DNA from: Rheinheimera sp. D18
Lineage (GTDB): Bacteria; Pseudomonadota; Gammaproteobacteria; Enterobacterales; Alteromonadaceae
Reading direction: 5' to 3'
DNA: 64,000 bases
Assembly: GCF_004345025.1 (NCBI RefSeq)
Contig: NZ_CP037745.1
Span: forward strand, 806,001 to 870,000
Part shown: piece by piece, positions 38,719-46,634 of the stretch
Layout of the letters: every line of letters begins with the position of its first letter
How positions within the stretch are numbered: the stretch's first letter is position 1
The notes under the pieces: model-generated
The model's database searches: none
What the model saw: the letters and a program-made list of their open reading frames with translations, nothing else
Told to the model about the DNA's origin: nothing
Position numbers and translations under genes: made by a program

Positions 38719-38785
38719 AGTTGAATTGACAAAATCTGCAACTAACGACAAAATGGACTGAATGGTCCATTTATTCGGAGGCTTT

Positions 38786-39460
38786 GTGAACAAGTTGAAT
38801 CAACAAGGGTTAGCATCAAGTAATGAAATTGCTCAAATTTATGAAATACTGAGTCAAACCTACCCTACATTCGAGAACACAGATGATCCTTGGATGACCA
38901 ACGGCCTCTCAAGTACCCCATTTAAGAGCTTAGTTTCTGTGTGCCTGTCAACTATGACCATCACAAAGCGGGTGGTAAATGCCTGTGTTCCCTTATATCA
39001 GAGGGTTTCGAATTTCGAAGAACTGCTAGCGCTCGATGATGAAGAATTAAGGCAAATCATAAAGCCTGTAGCTCATTACAACAGAAAAACAGTGAATCTA
39101 AAGTTGATGGCTCGACAGATCATTGAGCTTCACAATGGTAACATCCCGGAAACTAGAGAAGAGTTGATGAAGCTTCAGGGTGTGGGCCGTAAGGTCACGG
39201 ATATTATGCTTAATTTTGTATTCTCTAAAGACACGATAGCCGTCGATACCCATGTACTTAGGGTGTTGAACCGTTTAAAAATAATTGCGACTGATTCGGC
39301 CGAAGATGCGGCGGTAAAGATTAATCTTATCACGCCAACATTTTACAAAAAACATGCGCATGAATGGCTAATACAGCACGGAATGAAAGTCTGTACGGCC
39401 AGAAAGCCAAAATGTTCTGAGTGTTGTGTTAATCAATTTTGCAGTCAGTTCGATTCTTAA
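38786..39460 (+). CDS. Endonuclease III-like DNA glycosylase
   Basis: A 224-residue HhH-GPD glycosylase. The start GTG at 38786 is preferred because GGAGG (38777-38781) directly precedes it; an in-frame ATG at 38762 has no such site. The HhH motif 'LQGVGRKVTD' carries the catalytic lysine (K136), the catalytic Asp is D154 in 'IAVDTHVLRV', and the 4Fe-4S cluster cysteines fit C-x6-C-x2-C-x5-C (203, 210, 213, 219). It is divergent from housekeeping Nth, with an extended N-terminus ('PWMTNGLSSTPFKSLVSVCL'). Likely an accessory paralogue for oxidised or modified bases, or part of a defence/repair cargo (inference). Confidence 0.85.
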   Translation: MNKLNQQGLASSNEIAQIYEILSQTYPTFENTDDPWMTNGLSSTPFKSLVSVCLSTMTITKRVVNACVPLYQRVSNFEELLALDDEELRQIIKPVAHYNRKTVNLKLMARQIIELHNGNIPETREELMKLQGVGRKVTDIMLNFVFSKDTIAVDTHVLRVLNRLKIIATDSAEDAAVKINLITPTFYKKHAHEWLIQHGMKVCTARKPKCSECCVNQFCSQFDS

Positions 39461-39477
39461 GCTTAAGCCATGGTTTT

Positions 39478-39852
39478 TCAAAGCAGCAACCAGCAAAGTG
39501 CTGGCTGCTGACGACTAGAAAAATCAACGGTAGATTGTTTTTTAACCAGCGTCTTGCCAATTTCCCGCTGTATACTTTCTCTGCACTTGTCTAGCGCTAC
39601 ACGGATCGACTCAGCGTTTATTCTTCCTCTTGTAGACGGTGCAACCACGGCAATGGAATAGTTTCCAAGATAAGTATCAAGTGGAACTGCAAAGGTACAC
39701 AGTCCTTCAATGAACTCATCAAAATCTGAAGCGAACTCACTTACTCTAATCTCTTGTAATTGAGTTAATAATGAGCGCTTATCCAGAGAGAATTTAGTGT
39801 GCTTCTCTAAAACGTCAGGCAGTGTTTTAGATAATGCCTCAGTTAAACAGCA
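39478..39852 (-). pseudogene. Truncated IclR-family regulator (effector-domain remnant)
   Basis: An open minus-strand frame of about 124 codons with no start codon after the preceding stop. It encodes the end of an IclR ligand-binding domain: 'LQEIRVSEFASDFDEFIEGL', 'CTFAVPLDTYLGNYSIAVVA', 'PSTRGRINAESIRVALDKCR'. The N-terminal winged helix and first half of the effector domain are absent; the sequence upstream on that strand belongs to the MCP gene leader. So this is a decayed regulator, cut on its 5' side. Confidence 0.75.
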
Positions 39853-39939
39853 TTAAATGCCAAATCGTTCATTAAATAGACAAATATCTGATAAATTTGG
39901 TAATTGTCGAAAATTCATCTCGAATTCATTCTATTCAGA

Positions 39940-39945
39940 TATAAT
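39940..39945 (+). promoter_or_regulatory. Candidate -10 box of the PAS-MCP gene
   Basis: A perfect TATAAT at 39940-39945, 32 nt ahead of the chosen start, in an A/T-rich stretch. No convincing -35 box is seen at 16-18 bp. Confidence 0.4.
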
Positions 39946-39976
39946 TTGTTACATTTTCAATCGTACAGAGACTGCG

Positions 39977-41272
39977 ATGTTCAACAAAAAAATCAAACAG
40001 GAAAACGAAAGGCTGAGTACAGCTTTGTCAGAGGCTACCTCGGTGATTGCCGCAATCAGAGGCAGTGTTGCATTTATACAATTCTCCCCTGATGGTCATA
40101 TTCAGGATGCAAACGATTTATTTCTGCACACTGTTGGGTATTCACTATCGGAAATTGTTGGCAAGCATCATTCAATTTTTTGTGATCCCAAATATTCCGC
40201 AAGCTATGAGTACAAGAACTTTTGGTCTGAGCTTGCCTCAGGTAGAGCGAAGCATGGCTCATTCAACAGAAAAACAAAGCTTGGAAAATCTATTTGGTTA
40301 GAGGCGACTTATTTTCCCGTTCATAGTGGCACAGGGAAAGTATCAAGCGTGATCAAAATTGCCTCAGACGTAACTGAGCAGACATTAAAGTTAACGGACC
40401 AAAACGCGATATATCACGCCCTAGATCAAGCTATGGCTATTATTGAATTCACTCCTGGTGGTGAGATCGTTAATGCAAATAAAAACTTCCTTCAAGCTAT
40501 GGGATATCAACTGTCGGAGATCGTAGGCAGACACCATAAGATGTTTTGTGATGACAGTTTTTATAGAGAAAATCCAGAGTTCTGGAAAGACCTGGCTGTG
40601 GGTAAACTCAGCTCTGGTAAGTTTAAGCGATATGATGCCAGAGGTAATGATATATGGTTAGAGGCGAGTTATAACCCTGTAAAAGATAATGACGGCAAAG
40701 TCATCAAAGTTATCAAATTTGCGACTGCAATTACAGATCGTGTTATGCAGGCAATGAGGGCAAAACAAGCTGCCCAGGTTGCTCACGAAACAGCGCTTCA
40801 AACCTTTAATATCGCTGAACAAGGGAAGAGTCATATTGAATCCTCTTTAGATTTAGCAAGCGAGATATCCGAAACAGTTTTAACTACTAATCAAGTTATT
40901 CAACGATTAAGTGACCAAGCAAAAGAAATCTCTAGTATGGTCAATATCATTCGTAGCGTAGCAGAGCAGACCAACTTGCTTGCTCTAAATGCAGCTATCG
41001 AAGCAGCTCGTGCTGGCGAGGCTGGACGTGGATTTGCTGTTGTCGCAGATGAAGTCCGATCGCTGGCTTCAAGAACAAGCTCAGCGACTGATGAGATATC
41101 AAGTGTTGTTGCAAGAAATCTGGAAGTAACTAGTCAGGTTATGCAAGCCATTAATTCTATCGATGGGCTCAGCGGTCAAAATGGTGAGAAAATTGCTCTC
41201 CTTTCCAGCATAATTTTGGATATAGAAAAAGGTGCACAAGAGGTTGTACAGTCTGTGTCTGCGATCCATTGA
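39977..41272 (+). CDS. PAS-PAS methyl-accepting chemotaxis protein (BdlA/Aer-2-like)
   Basis: A 431-residue cytoplasmic receptor with no membrane segment. Two tandem PAS domains occupy about residues 20-140 ('[19 protein letters not shown]', '[17 protein letters not shown]') and 145-260 ('[18 protein letters not shown]', '[17 protein letters not shown]'); the two are clear duplicates. The MCP signalling hairpin follows ('[20 protein letters not shown]', '[19 protein letters not shown]'). The architecture matches BdlA of Pseudomonas, which couples redox or nutrient cues to biofilm dispersal; that role here is inference. The start at 39977 is chosen because the longer frame from 39857 adds sequence with no similarity. 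Confidence 0.88.
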   Translation: MFNKKIKQENERLSTALSEATSVIAAIRGSVAFIQFSPDGHIQDANDLFLHTVGYSLSEIVGKHHSIFCDPKYSASYEYKNFWSELASGRAKHGSFNRKTKLGKSIWLEATYFPVHSGTGKVSSVIKIASDVTEQTLKLTDQNAIYHALDQAMAIIEFTPGGEIVNANKNFLQAMGYQLSEIVGRHHKMFCDDSFYRENPEFWKDLAVGKLSSGKFKRYDARGNDIWLEASYNPVKDNDGKVIKVIKFATAITDRVMQAMRAKQAAQVAHETALQTFNIAEQGKSHIESSLDLASEISETVLTTNQVIQRLSDQAKEISSMVNIIRSVAEQTNLLALNAAIEAARAGEAGRGFAVVADEVRSLASRTSSATDEISSVVARNLEVTSQVMQAINSIDGLSGQNGEKIALLSSIILDIEKGAQEVVQSVSAIH

Positions 41273-41445
41273 GTAAGTAAAGTGTAGTGCCACACTGAAA
41301 TTGGCCCCCTGATTAGAGGATACGCTCTGGGTTCACGAAAAATCGAATGTCCGCAAATAAGGCAAAGCAGAGATTCGTTTTTCACGAGCGGCCTGATCTG
41401 AATAGCTGCTTTTCGCTCAAAGCGGAATTAATGTTTAACCCTAAG
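41273..41445. other. Non-coding stretch with possible IS21-end remnant
   Basis: Contains CACTGAAATTGGCCCCCTGA (41293-41312), which resembles the inner end repeat of the IS21-family element in this window (AAATTGACCCACCTGA), and the second copy of the dispersed 26-bp motif (41402-41427). No gene is supported; in particular no RES-type toxin follows the antitoxin gene that ends at 41446. Confidence 0.35.
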
Positions 41446-41889
41446 CTATGAATGGACACCGAACTCGAGCCGGGTAATTAGATTTAAGACGGCTAAGGTG
41501 TCTGCGGTTGTTTCGAGCATTTCAATCGGTTTCTTTTGTCCGAGCGCTGGTATCGATGTTTGCATCCATTGACCCGCAGATTTTCTATCACCTTCAAAAA
41601 GACTAGTTACGCGGTCTGTAACCTGGATAAGACAAAAGATACGGCCACTCTCTTCACTGTTGAAGAGTCCATGTTTTCGTCGGCGTGCCAGTGTCTTACT
41701 GGGAATACCGATTGATCGTGCTACTAAAGCCAACCTGAAACCAATAATGTTAGCTATATTGGTCAGTAAATCAACACTAAAACCTGTCCTTACCATCGCA
41801 CGAACCTTTGCATCTTCACTTGGCAGTTTAAGTTCTGTCCAAATATTATTTGGAGGGCATTCTGGTGCGTATTTGCGGGATTCCGTCAT
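41446..41889 (-). CDS. Orphan antitoxin with Xre-like and MbcA/ParS toxin-binding domains
   Basis: A 147-residue protein of the RES-Xre (MbcA/ParS) antitoxin type. An Xre-like helical region lies at about residues 35-75 ('TNIANIIGFRLALVARSIGI', 'SKTLARRRKHGLF'). The C-terminal toxin-binding domain (old name DUF2384) follows: 'AGQWMQTSIPALGQKKPIEM' and 'LETTADTLAVLNLITRLEFG'. In this family a RES-domain NAD-degrading toxin normally follows directly on the same strand; here only 170 nt of non-coding DNA and the convergent MCP gene follow. It is therefore solitary, either a survivor of a lost pair or an anti-toxin acting in trans. Confidence 0.82.
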   Translation of the reverse strand: MTESRKYAPECPPNNIWTELKLPSEDAKVRAMVRTGFSVDLLTNIANIIGFRLALVARSIGIPSKTLARRRKHGLFNSEESGRIFCLIQVTDRVTSLFEGDRKSAGQWMQTSIPALGQKKPIEMLETTADTLAVLNLITRLEFGVHS

Positions 41890-42233
41890 GCTGATCCTCT
41901 ATAGGTAATTCTCAAACATACGGTTCAATATACCGACCTAAGATGTGAGAATAGCAAGTTTTGTGCATTACCCAAGCGAAGTCTTGGGCGTCTTTAAGCA
42001 TTACGTGCGTTTCAATAAACTTAAATTTGCAACTTGTGTTACTTGTGACACTTTCGTCAAAGCTAAAAATTCGAGCGATTTACAGATTTTTTGAAGATCC
42101 AATTAGGATCTTATTTAGGCGTCAGGGCAGCATGAATCGGGCAGCACTCCGGGTCAACTGCTAGCATCTTAGGTGTCGGTTTTGCTAAATGTTATGTATA
42201 GGAGCAATCTAATCGTGTACAAAGGAGTCTTCA
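41890..42233. other. Intergenic region with a short hairpin
   Basis: No convincing gene (a 67-codon plus-strand ORF at 41961 has no ribosome site or protein-like pattern). A perfect 7-bp hairpin AAGATCC-AATTA-GGATCTT lies at 42094-42112, followed by TATTT, so it may be a weak terminator. Confidence 0.35.
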
Positions 42234-42461
42234 ATGGAATACCTTCATTTCTTCGATGATGAACGACAAATCAGCATTGCAGCTAGCACAGCCTGTTGGA
42301 CAATGATTCAAAAGTTAGCAAACGAAACTGCTAAATCAGAGGGGGCTGGGCGGTAAGGGCGGCGAGACAGGGATTATCTAAACATCTGGATAATTCAGAG
42401 ATTGTCACAGCGCCCGGAAGGCACAGATATAAATGAGTGGATTGCACAAGCTATTTCATAA
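42234..42461 (+). pseudogene. Small ORF interrupted by an in-frame TAA
   Basis: ATG at 42234 follows a strong ribosome site (AAAGGAG, 7-nt spacing). It reads 40 codons ('MEYLHFFDDERQISIAASTA', ending 'SEGAGR') to TAA at 42354-42356. The same frame then stays open for 34 more sense codons with a protein-like end ('EGTDINEWIAQAIS') to TAA at 42459-42461. Either the 40-residue peptide is the real product, or a 75-codon gene has been broken by a single nonsense change. I do not recognise the family. Confidence 0.45.
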
Positions 42462-42566
42462 TCACATCTAACGAAGCATGACAATTCATAGTTATGGACT
42501 GCCGATGCTAACCAACAGATGTCAGCTATGGTAATCGTTACCCCAGCTTTTTATTCAAAGAAGTCA

Positions 42567-42776
42567 TTAAACCATATCCCCAAACTGCATTTCTTGCAGC
42601 ACCTGAAAAAGCTCCGCACACTTATCATCCGACGCAAGCATGCTGCGAGGACTTTGTCCGTCTAGCCTCGGTATTGGCGTATCCAGCCACTCATTTATCT
42701 TGGCGGTGTCATTACCAAAGATGGCATTTAGCTCCTGCTCGAGCTGTGCTTTTGAACAAGCTTGATTGTGCTGCAT
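42567..42776 (-). CDS. Small MbcA/ParS toxin-binding-domain protein
   Basis: A 69-residue protein consisting almost only of the C-terminal toxin-binding domain of the MbcA/ParS antitoxin type: 'KINEWLDTPIPRLDGQSPRS' followed by 'MLASDDKCAELFQVLQEMQF'. The N-terminal Xre-like region of full antitoxins is missing. AAGGTAAGC precedes the ATG. No toxin gene lies on either side. It sits 677 nt from another orphan of the same family at 41446-41889, so the region may have held related toxin-antitoxin modules. Confidence 0.7.
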   Translation of the reverse strand: MQHNQACSKAQLEQELNAIFGNDTAKINEWLDTPIPRLDGQSPRSMLASDDKCAELFQVLQEMQFGDMV

Positions 42777-43138
42777 GCGCTTACCTTAAACACGTTTGGC
42801 AAATGGCTAGTTTGAAAGGCATAAATCCGGGTGGCCTTTTTATCCCGCTCACAGGCTGGGGGAACGTTGCTCCGGCATCACTACTCCAGTTTCCTGGTCC
42901 CGGTCTGTAATGACAATTTAATTATAAGTTTAAATGAGCATGGCTTCACAGTTGAATACCCTCGAGGGTCAGCTCCAAGTGTTAATGCTTGATCTGGCAC
43001 TCTTAATTGCAACCCCGTCGAATTCGACGGAGTTAGTAAGTAGGGGCAATTTTAAATAGCTTTCTTTAACACTGGCGCCGAGGATAGAATAAGCCGAGCA
43101 AGTCTACTTGCTACAAATAATTAAACGGAGAGCCAATA
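42777..43138. other. Intergenic region with a 24-bp near-perfect palindrome
   Basis: No supported gene. AACCCCGTCGAATTCGACGG followed by AGTT (43011-43034) is an inverted repeat with one mismatched pair around the perfect core CCGTCGAATTCGACGG (43015-43030). It lacks a T run and lies about 105 nt before the next gene, so it may be a regulator site or recombination relic rather than a terminator. Confidence 0.45.
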
Positions 43139-43408
43139 ATGCGTTTGACCTTAATAGCGCTAATAGCCATGTCGGCTTTTCCGGCTTTAGCTGCGCCGCA
43201 ATATAGCCAATCGGAGTGTCAAAAGCTTAATGCTAAGCGCTTGGAGGTGCAAAAACAGTTGCGGCAGCCTTATACGGCTGAGCAGGGTAAGCAGTTGCAG
43301 AAGCAGCAACGCGAGTTGCTAAAGCTGTTACAACTGCATTGCAAGCTGCCAATAAAAGATCCGCCGCCAGTTATTGCGGTTGCGTTATTACGGCCGGCGT
43401 TACGGTAA
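43139..43408 (+). CDS. Small exported protein, function unknown
   Basis: An 89-residue protein with a clear signal peptide ('MRLTLIALIAMSAFPALAAP', cleavage after ALA) and a mature Gln/Lys/Leu-rich helical segment ('EQGKQLQKQQRELLKLLQLH') with two cysteines. ACGGAGAG precedes the ATG. It is probably periplasmic. No family is recognised with confidence; the form is reminiscent of small DUF1090-like periplasmic proteins. Its last 38 nt overlap the end of the convergent DUF5924 gene. Confidence 0.65.
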   Translation: MRLTLIALIAMSAFPALAAPQYSQSECQKLNAKRLEVQKQLRQPYTAEQGKQLQKQQRELLKLLQLHCKLPIKDPPPVIAVALLRPALR

Positions 43409-44405
43409 AGCGGGTTAAGCCAATAAGCTGTTCTGATTCGGTAACAACTTGTACTTGCCATTTGCCTTCGGCGTTAGCCGGAAAGTTTTGTTTGTGAGTC
43501 CACGCGCGGTAGCCTTGCTCTCTGCCTCCGGTAATATCTAATACTATGCGATCGACTTCTTTACCGTTTTGTAGCCACACATGGTAAATTTTTTCGTTTA
43601 ACCCGCGCGGGGCTTTTACCGCAGTAAAGCTAAACAAACCTTGCTGATGCAGCGCTGCGGCGTCAAGCCGATGAATGCTTGGGCCGGGTTTACGTTGCGC
43701 ATAATCTATTTCGTGAGACAAGGTAATAGCCGTTAAGCGCAGCGCGGCGGGTGGTACAAAGCTGCGTAACTGCCATAAGCCGGCACTAAGTACAGCTAAT
43801 AACAGTATTACTAGCGGAAAGCGCCACCAGTGACCGGTGGGCATTAAGGTGCTTAAACTGGGTAAGCTAAGCACACCAGCAATAGCCAGTGCGGCGCCAA
43901 GGCTTTGGCTAGTGGTAAGTTGAAACAAGGTGGGCAAAATAACCAACAACACCACAAATAAGGCAAACGCATGAAATACGACAAATAGTGTACGCCGAGG
44001 TGCTAATTTTTTGTAATACAGCGGGTCTATTAACGAGATTAAAGCGCAAAGCATAATTAATGCGGTAAATGCGGCTTGGCCGTGGTTCCAGCTGGTAACA
44101 GCAAGAAAAAACGGTAGCGCAAAAAACAAACTTTCTTGGTGTACCATTTGTAAGGTAAAGCGCACTAACGTTGGCGGTATGGCAACACCAAAGCGTTGTT
44201 CAATGCGTTTACGCAGCCAGTTGTCAGATAACAGCCATAGCCAGCTTAGCAGCAGAAATACGGCAATAAATTGTGCTAATGACTCTTTGCGTTCAACCAG
44301 AATATAGCTGGCGATACCGGAGGTAAATGCCAGTACCGCCATTAAACCGGGATAGCGCTGTAGCTGCTCAACTAATTGCAATAACAGTCTTTTTAACGAT
44401 TTCAT
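43371..44405 (-). CDS. DUF5924/DUF2914 membrane protein
   Basis: A 344-residue inner-membrane protein starting 'MKSLKRLLLQLVEQLQRY'; a longer in-frame start at 44450 is possible. About seven or eight hydrophobic segments cover residues 20-225. The C-terminal soluble part (about 235-340) has the DUF2914 pattern 'KIYHVWLQNGKEVDRIVLDI', 'GGREQGYRAWTHKQNFPANA', 'GKWQVQVVTESEQLIGLTRF'. The role is unknown. The last 38 nt overlap the convergent small exported protein. Confidence 0.78.
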   Translation of the reverse strand: MKSLKRLLLQLVEQLQRYPGLMAVLAFTSGIASYILVERKESLAQFIAVFLLLSWLWLLSDNWLRKRIEQRFGVAIPPTLVRFTLQMVHQESLFFALPFFLAVTSWNHGQAAFTALIMLCALISLIDPLYYKKLAPRRTLFVVFHAFALFVVLLVILPTLFQLTTSQSLGAALAIAGVLSLPSLSTLMPTGHWWRFPLVILLLAVLSAGLWQLRSFVPPAALRLTAITLSHEIDYAQRKPGPSIHRLDAAALHQQGLFSFTAVKAPRGLNEKIYHVWLQNGKEVDRIVLDITGGREQGYRAWTHKQNFPANAEGKWQVQVVTESEQLIGLTRFTVTPAVITQPQ

Positions 44406-44539
44406 CCCGATAAGGTTCCATAAGCGTTGAGCAGGGCGGTAACACAGCATACAGCTATTAGCTTAACCAGCCCTGTTTACGGTGTATATTATCGGTGTTT
44501 TTTTAGGTTAACTGCAATAAATTAGCGTTTAAACACTGA

Positions 44540-46450
44540 CTAAAGCGCATTAACTAAACCACGGCTTGCCATTAGTTGCTCAATTTCTGGCAAACTGGCT
44601 GGGTCGTCAATAGTTGATGGCACAACGTACTCGCTGCCATCGGCTATTTGCCGTAATAGTTTGCGTAAAATTTTACCCGAGCGAGTTTTTGGTAAACGTT
44701 TAACAATTATCGCTTTTTTAAAGCAGGCCAGCGCGCCTATTTCTTGGCGTACCATAGCCACCAACTCAGCTTCTAAAATAGTTTCGTCTACCGTTATGCC
44801 ATTTTTTATCAGCACTAGAGCTAAAGGTTGCTGGCCTTTAATTGGTTCGTTAATGCCAATAACACAACATTCAGCAATAGCAGGGTGGTTAGCGACAATT
44901 TGCTCCATTTCTCCGGTTGATAAACGATGCCCCGCAACGTTAATAACGTCGTCGGTGCGGCCCATAACAAATAAATAGCCATCGTCGTCAAGGTAACCAC
45001 CATCGCCGCTGGCGTAATAGCCAGGAAAGGTATCTAAATATCCGGCAATGAAACGCTCGTCGTTACGCCAAATGGTGGTTAAGCAGCCTGGTGGCAATGG
45101 TAACTGTAAGGCAATATAGCCTTGTTCGTTTGGGCGCACGGCTATACCGCTGTCATTAAGGATACGTATGTTAAACCCAGGTACGGGTACGGTTGACGAA
45201 CCTGGTTTGGTGGGTAGCAAGGTTAAACCTGCTAGGTTTGCCGCTACCGGCCAGCCGGTTTCAGTTTGCCACCAGTGATCAATTACCGGTTTGCCTAGCT
45301 TGTCGCTAACCCATTGATAGGTTGCTGGGTCTAAACGCTCGCCAGCCATAAAAATACTGCGCAGTGCGCTTAAATCATATTGTTGCAATGTCGCCTCTGG
45401 GTCTTCTTTTCTAATGGCACGAAAAGCGGTGGGTGCGGCGAATAAAATATTCACTTTATACTCGGCACATACCCGCCAGAATGCGCCTGCGTTGGGGGTG
45501 AAAACTGGCTTACCTTCGTATAATACGGTAGTACAACCGGCGATAAGTGGGCCATATACAATGTAAGAGTGGCCCACAACCCAGCCGACATCAGATGCTG
45601 CCCAAAATACGTCACCAGGGCGCGCATCGTACACCGCTTGCATGCTGTAATTAAGCGCCACAGCATGGCCACCGTTATCGCGCACTACGCCTTTAGGTTT
45701 GCCAGTAGTACCTGAGGTATATAGCACGTACAGCGGGTCGGTAGCCTTTACCGGCACGCAACCGTTGCTTTGCGCTTTGCTCATAGCCTGTTGCCAATCA
45801 ATATCACGGCCAGCTTGCATCTGGGAGTGTAGCTGTGGCCGTTGAAAAATAATGCAGCGCTCGGGCTTATGTTCGGCTTTAGCGATGGCGTCATCAAGTA
45901 ACGGTTTGTAGGCAATCAGTTTACTAATTTCAACACCACATGAGGCACTTACTACCACTTTGGGTTGGGCGTCATCAATACGCATTGCCAATTCGTGCGC
46001 TGAAAAGCCACCAAATACCACTGAGTGAATAGCGCCTAAGCGCGCCACTGCCAGCATAGCAATAGCGGCCTGTGGGATCATCGGCATATAAATAACAACG
46101 CTATCGCCTGGGTTTACGTCTAAGGCTTTAAGGACACCCGCAAAACGTGCCACTTCATCGCGCAGTTCGTTATAACTGAAACGTTGCTTAGTATTGGTAA
46201 CCGGAGAGTCATAAATTAATGCCGTTTGGTCGCCTCGGCCTTGCTCAATATGATGATCGAGTGCTAGGTAGGCGGTATTAAGCACGCCATCGGCAAACCA
46301 TTGATAATGCGCGCCATCTAATTGCTGTAGTATGTTGCGAGGTGTTTTATACCAGCTAAGTTTTTCTGCCTGCTGTTGCCAAAACTCGACAGGTGATTGC
46401 ACAGAATGCTGATATTCAAGCTGATAACGGTTTGCAGAAGTAGTAGCCAT
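44540..46450 (-). CDS. prpE: Propionyl-CoA synthetase (propionate-CoA ligase)
   Basis: A 636-residue AMP-forming acyl-CoA ligase activating propionate. Signatures: AMP-binding loop 'YTSGTTGKPKGVVRDNGGHA', 'VFWAASDVGWVVGHSYIVYG', 'DHWWQTETGWP', and the C-terminal lysine site 'PKTRSGKILRKLLR'. The 'VVRDNGGH' and 'ARPGDVFWAASDVG' context favours PrpE over acetyl-CoA synthetase. The start at 46450 has GAGGA 7 nt ahead. It is a solitary gene, not beside prpBCD. Confidence 0.88.
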   Translation of the reverse strand: MATTSANRYQLEYQHSVQSPVEFWQQQAEKLSWYKTPRNILQQLDGAHYQWFADGVLNTAYLALDHHIEQGRGDQTALIYDSPVTNTKQRFSYNELRDEVARFAGVLKALDVNPGDSVVIYMPMIPQAAIAMLAVARLGAIHSVVFGGFSAHELAMRIDDAQPKVVVSASCGVEISKLIAYKPLLDDAIAKAEHKPERCIIFQRPQLHSQMQAGRDIDWQQAMSKAQSNGCVPVKATDPLYVLYTSGTTGKPKGVVRDNGGHAVALNYSMQAVYDARPGDVFWAASDVGWVVGHSYIVYGPLIAGCTTVLYEGKPVFTPNAGAFWRVCAEYKVNILFAAPTAFRAIRKEDPEATLQQYDLSALRSIFMAGERLDPATYQWVSDKLGKPVIDHWWQTETGWPVAANLAGLTLLPTKPGSSTVPVPGFNIRILNDSGIAVRPNEQGYIALQLPLPPGCLTTIWRNDERFIAGYLDTFPGYYASGDGGYLDDDGYLFVMGRTDDVINVAGHRLSTGEMEQIVANHPAIAECCVIGINEPIKGQQPLALVLIKNGITVDETILEAELVAMVRQEIGALACFKKAIIVKRLPKTRSGKILRKLLRQIADGSEYVVPSTIDDPASLPEIEQLMASRGLVNAL

Positions 46451-46634
46451 AATGGTGTCCTCACGGCGTCGATAGAAGGTCAACGACAATAGCTCTACTG
46501 TAGCTAATTTTTTGCTGAAGCGAACTTAGACTTAAGCCGCATAGACTTTAGCCGTGCCATAACAGGCGATAAACTTGTATGACACTCTTGGTTATGGTCT
46601 GATCGGGTTATCGTCGTGGCAACAAGGAAATGAT

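Noticed and set aside
41961..42164. 67-codon plus-strand ORF upstream of the small interrupted ORF
   Set aside because: Lacks a ribosome site and spans a hairpin; composition is not protein-like.
42674..42910. 78-codon plus-strand ORF
   Set aside because: It is antisense to the small MbcA/ParS-type gene, with low-complexity, non-protein-like end.
43011..43034. Palindrome as an integron attC site
   Set aside because: The flanking AAC/GTT resemble R''/R' cores, but RYYYAAC and GTTRRRY are not met and there is no integrase or cassette array.
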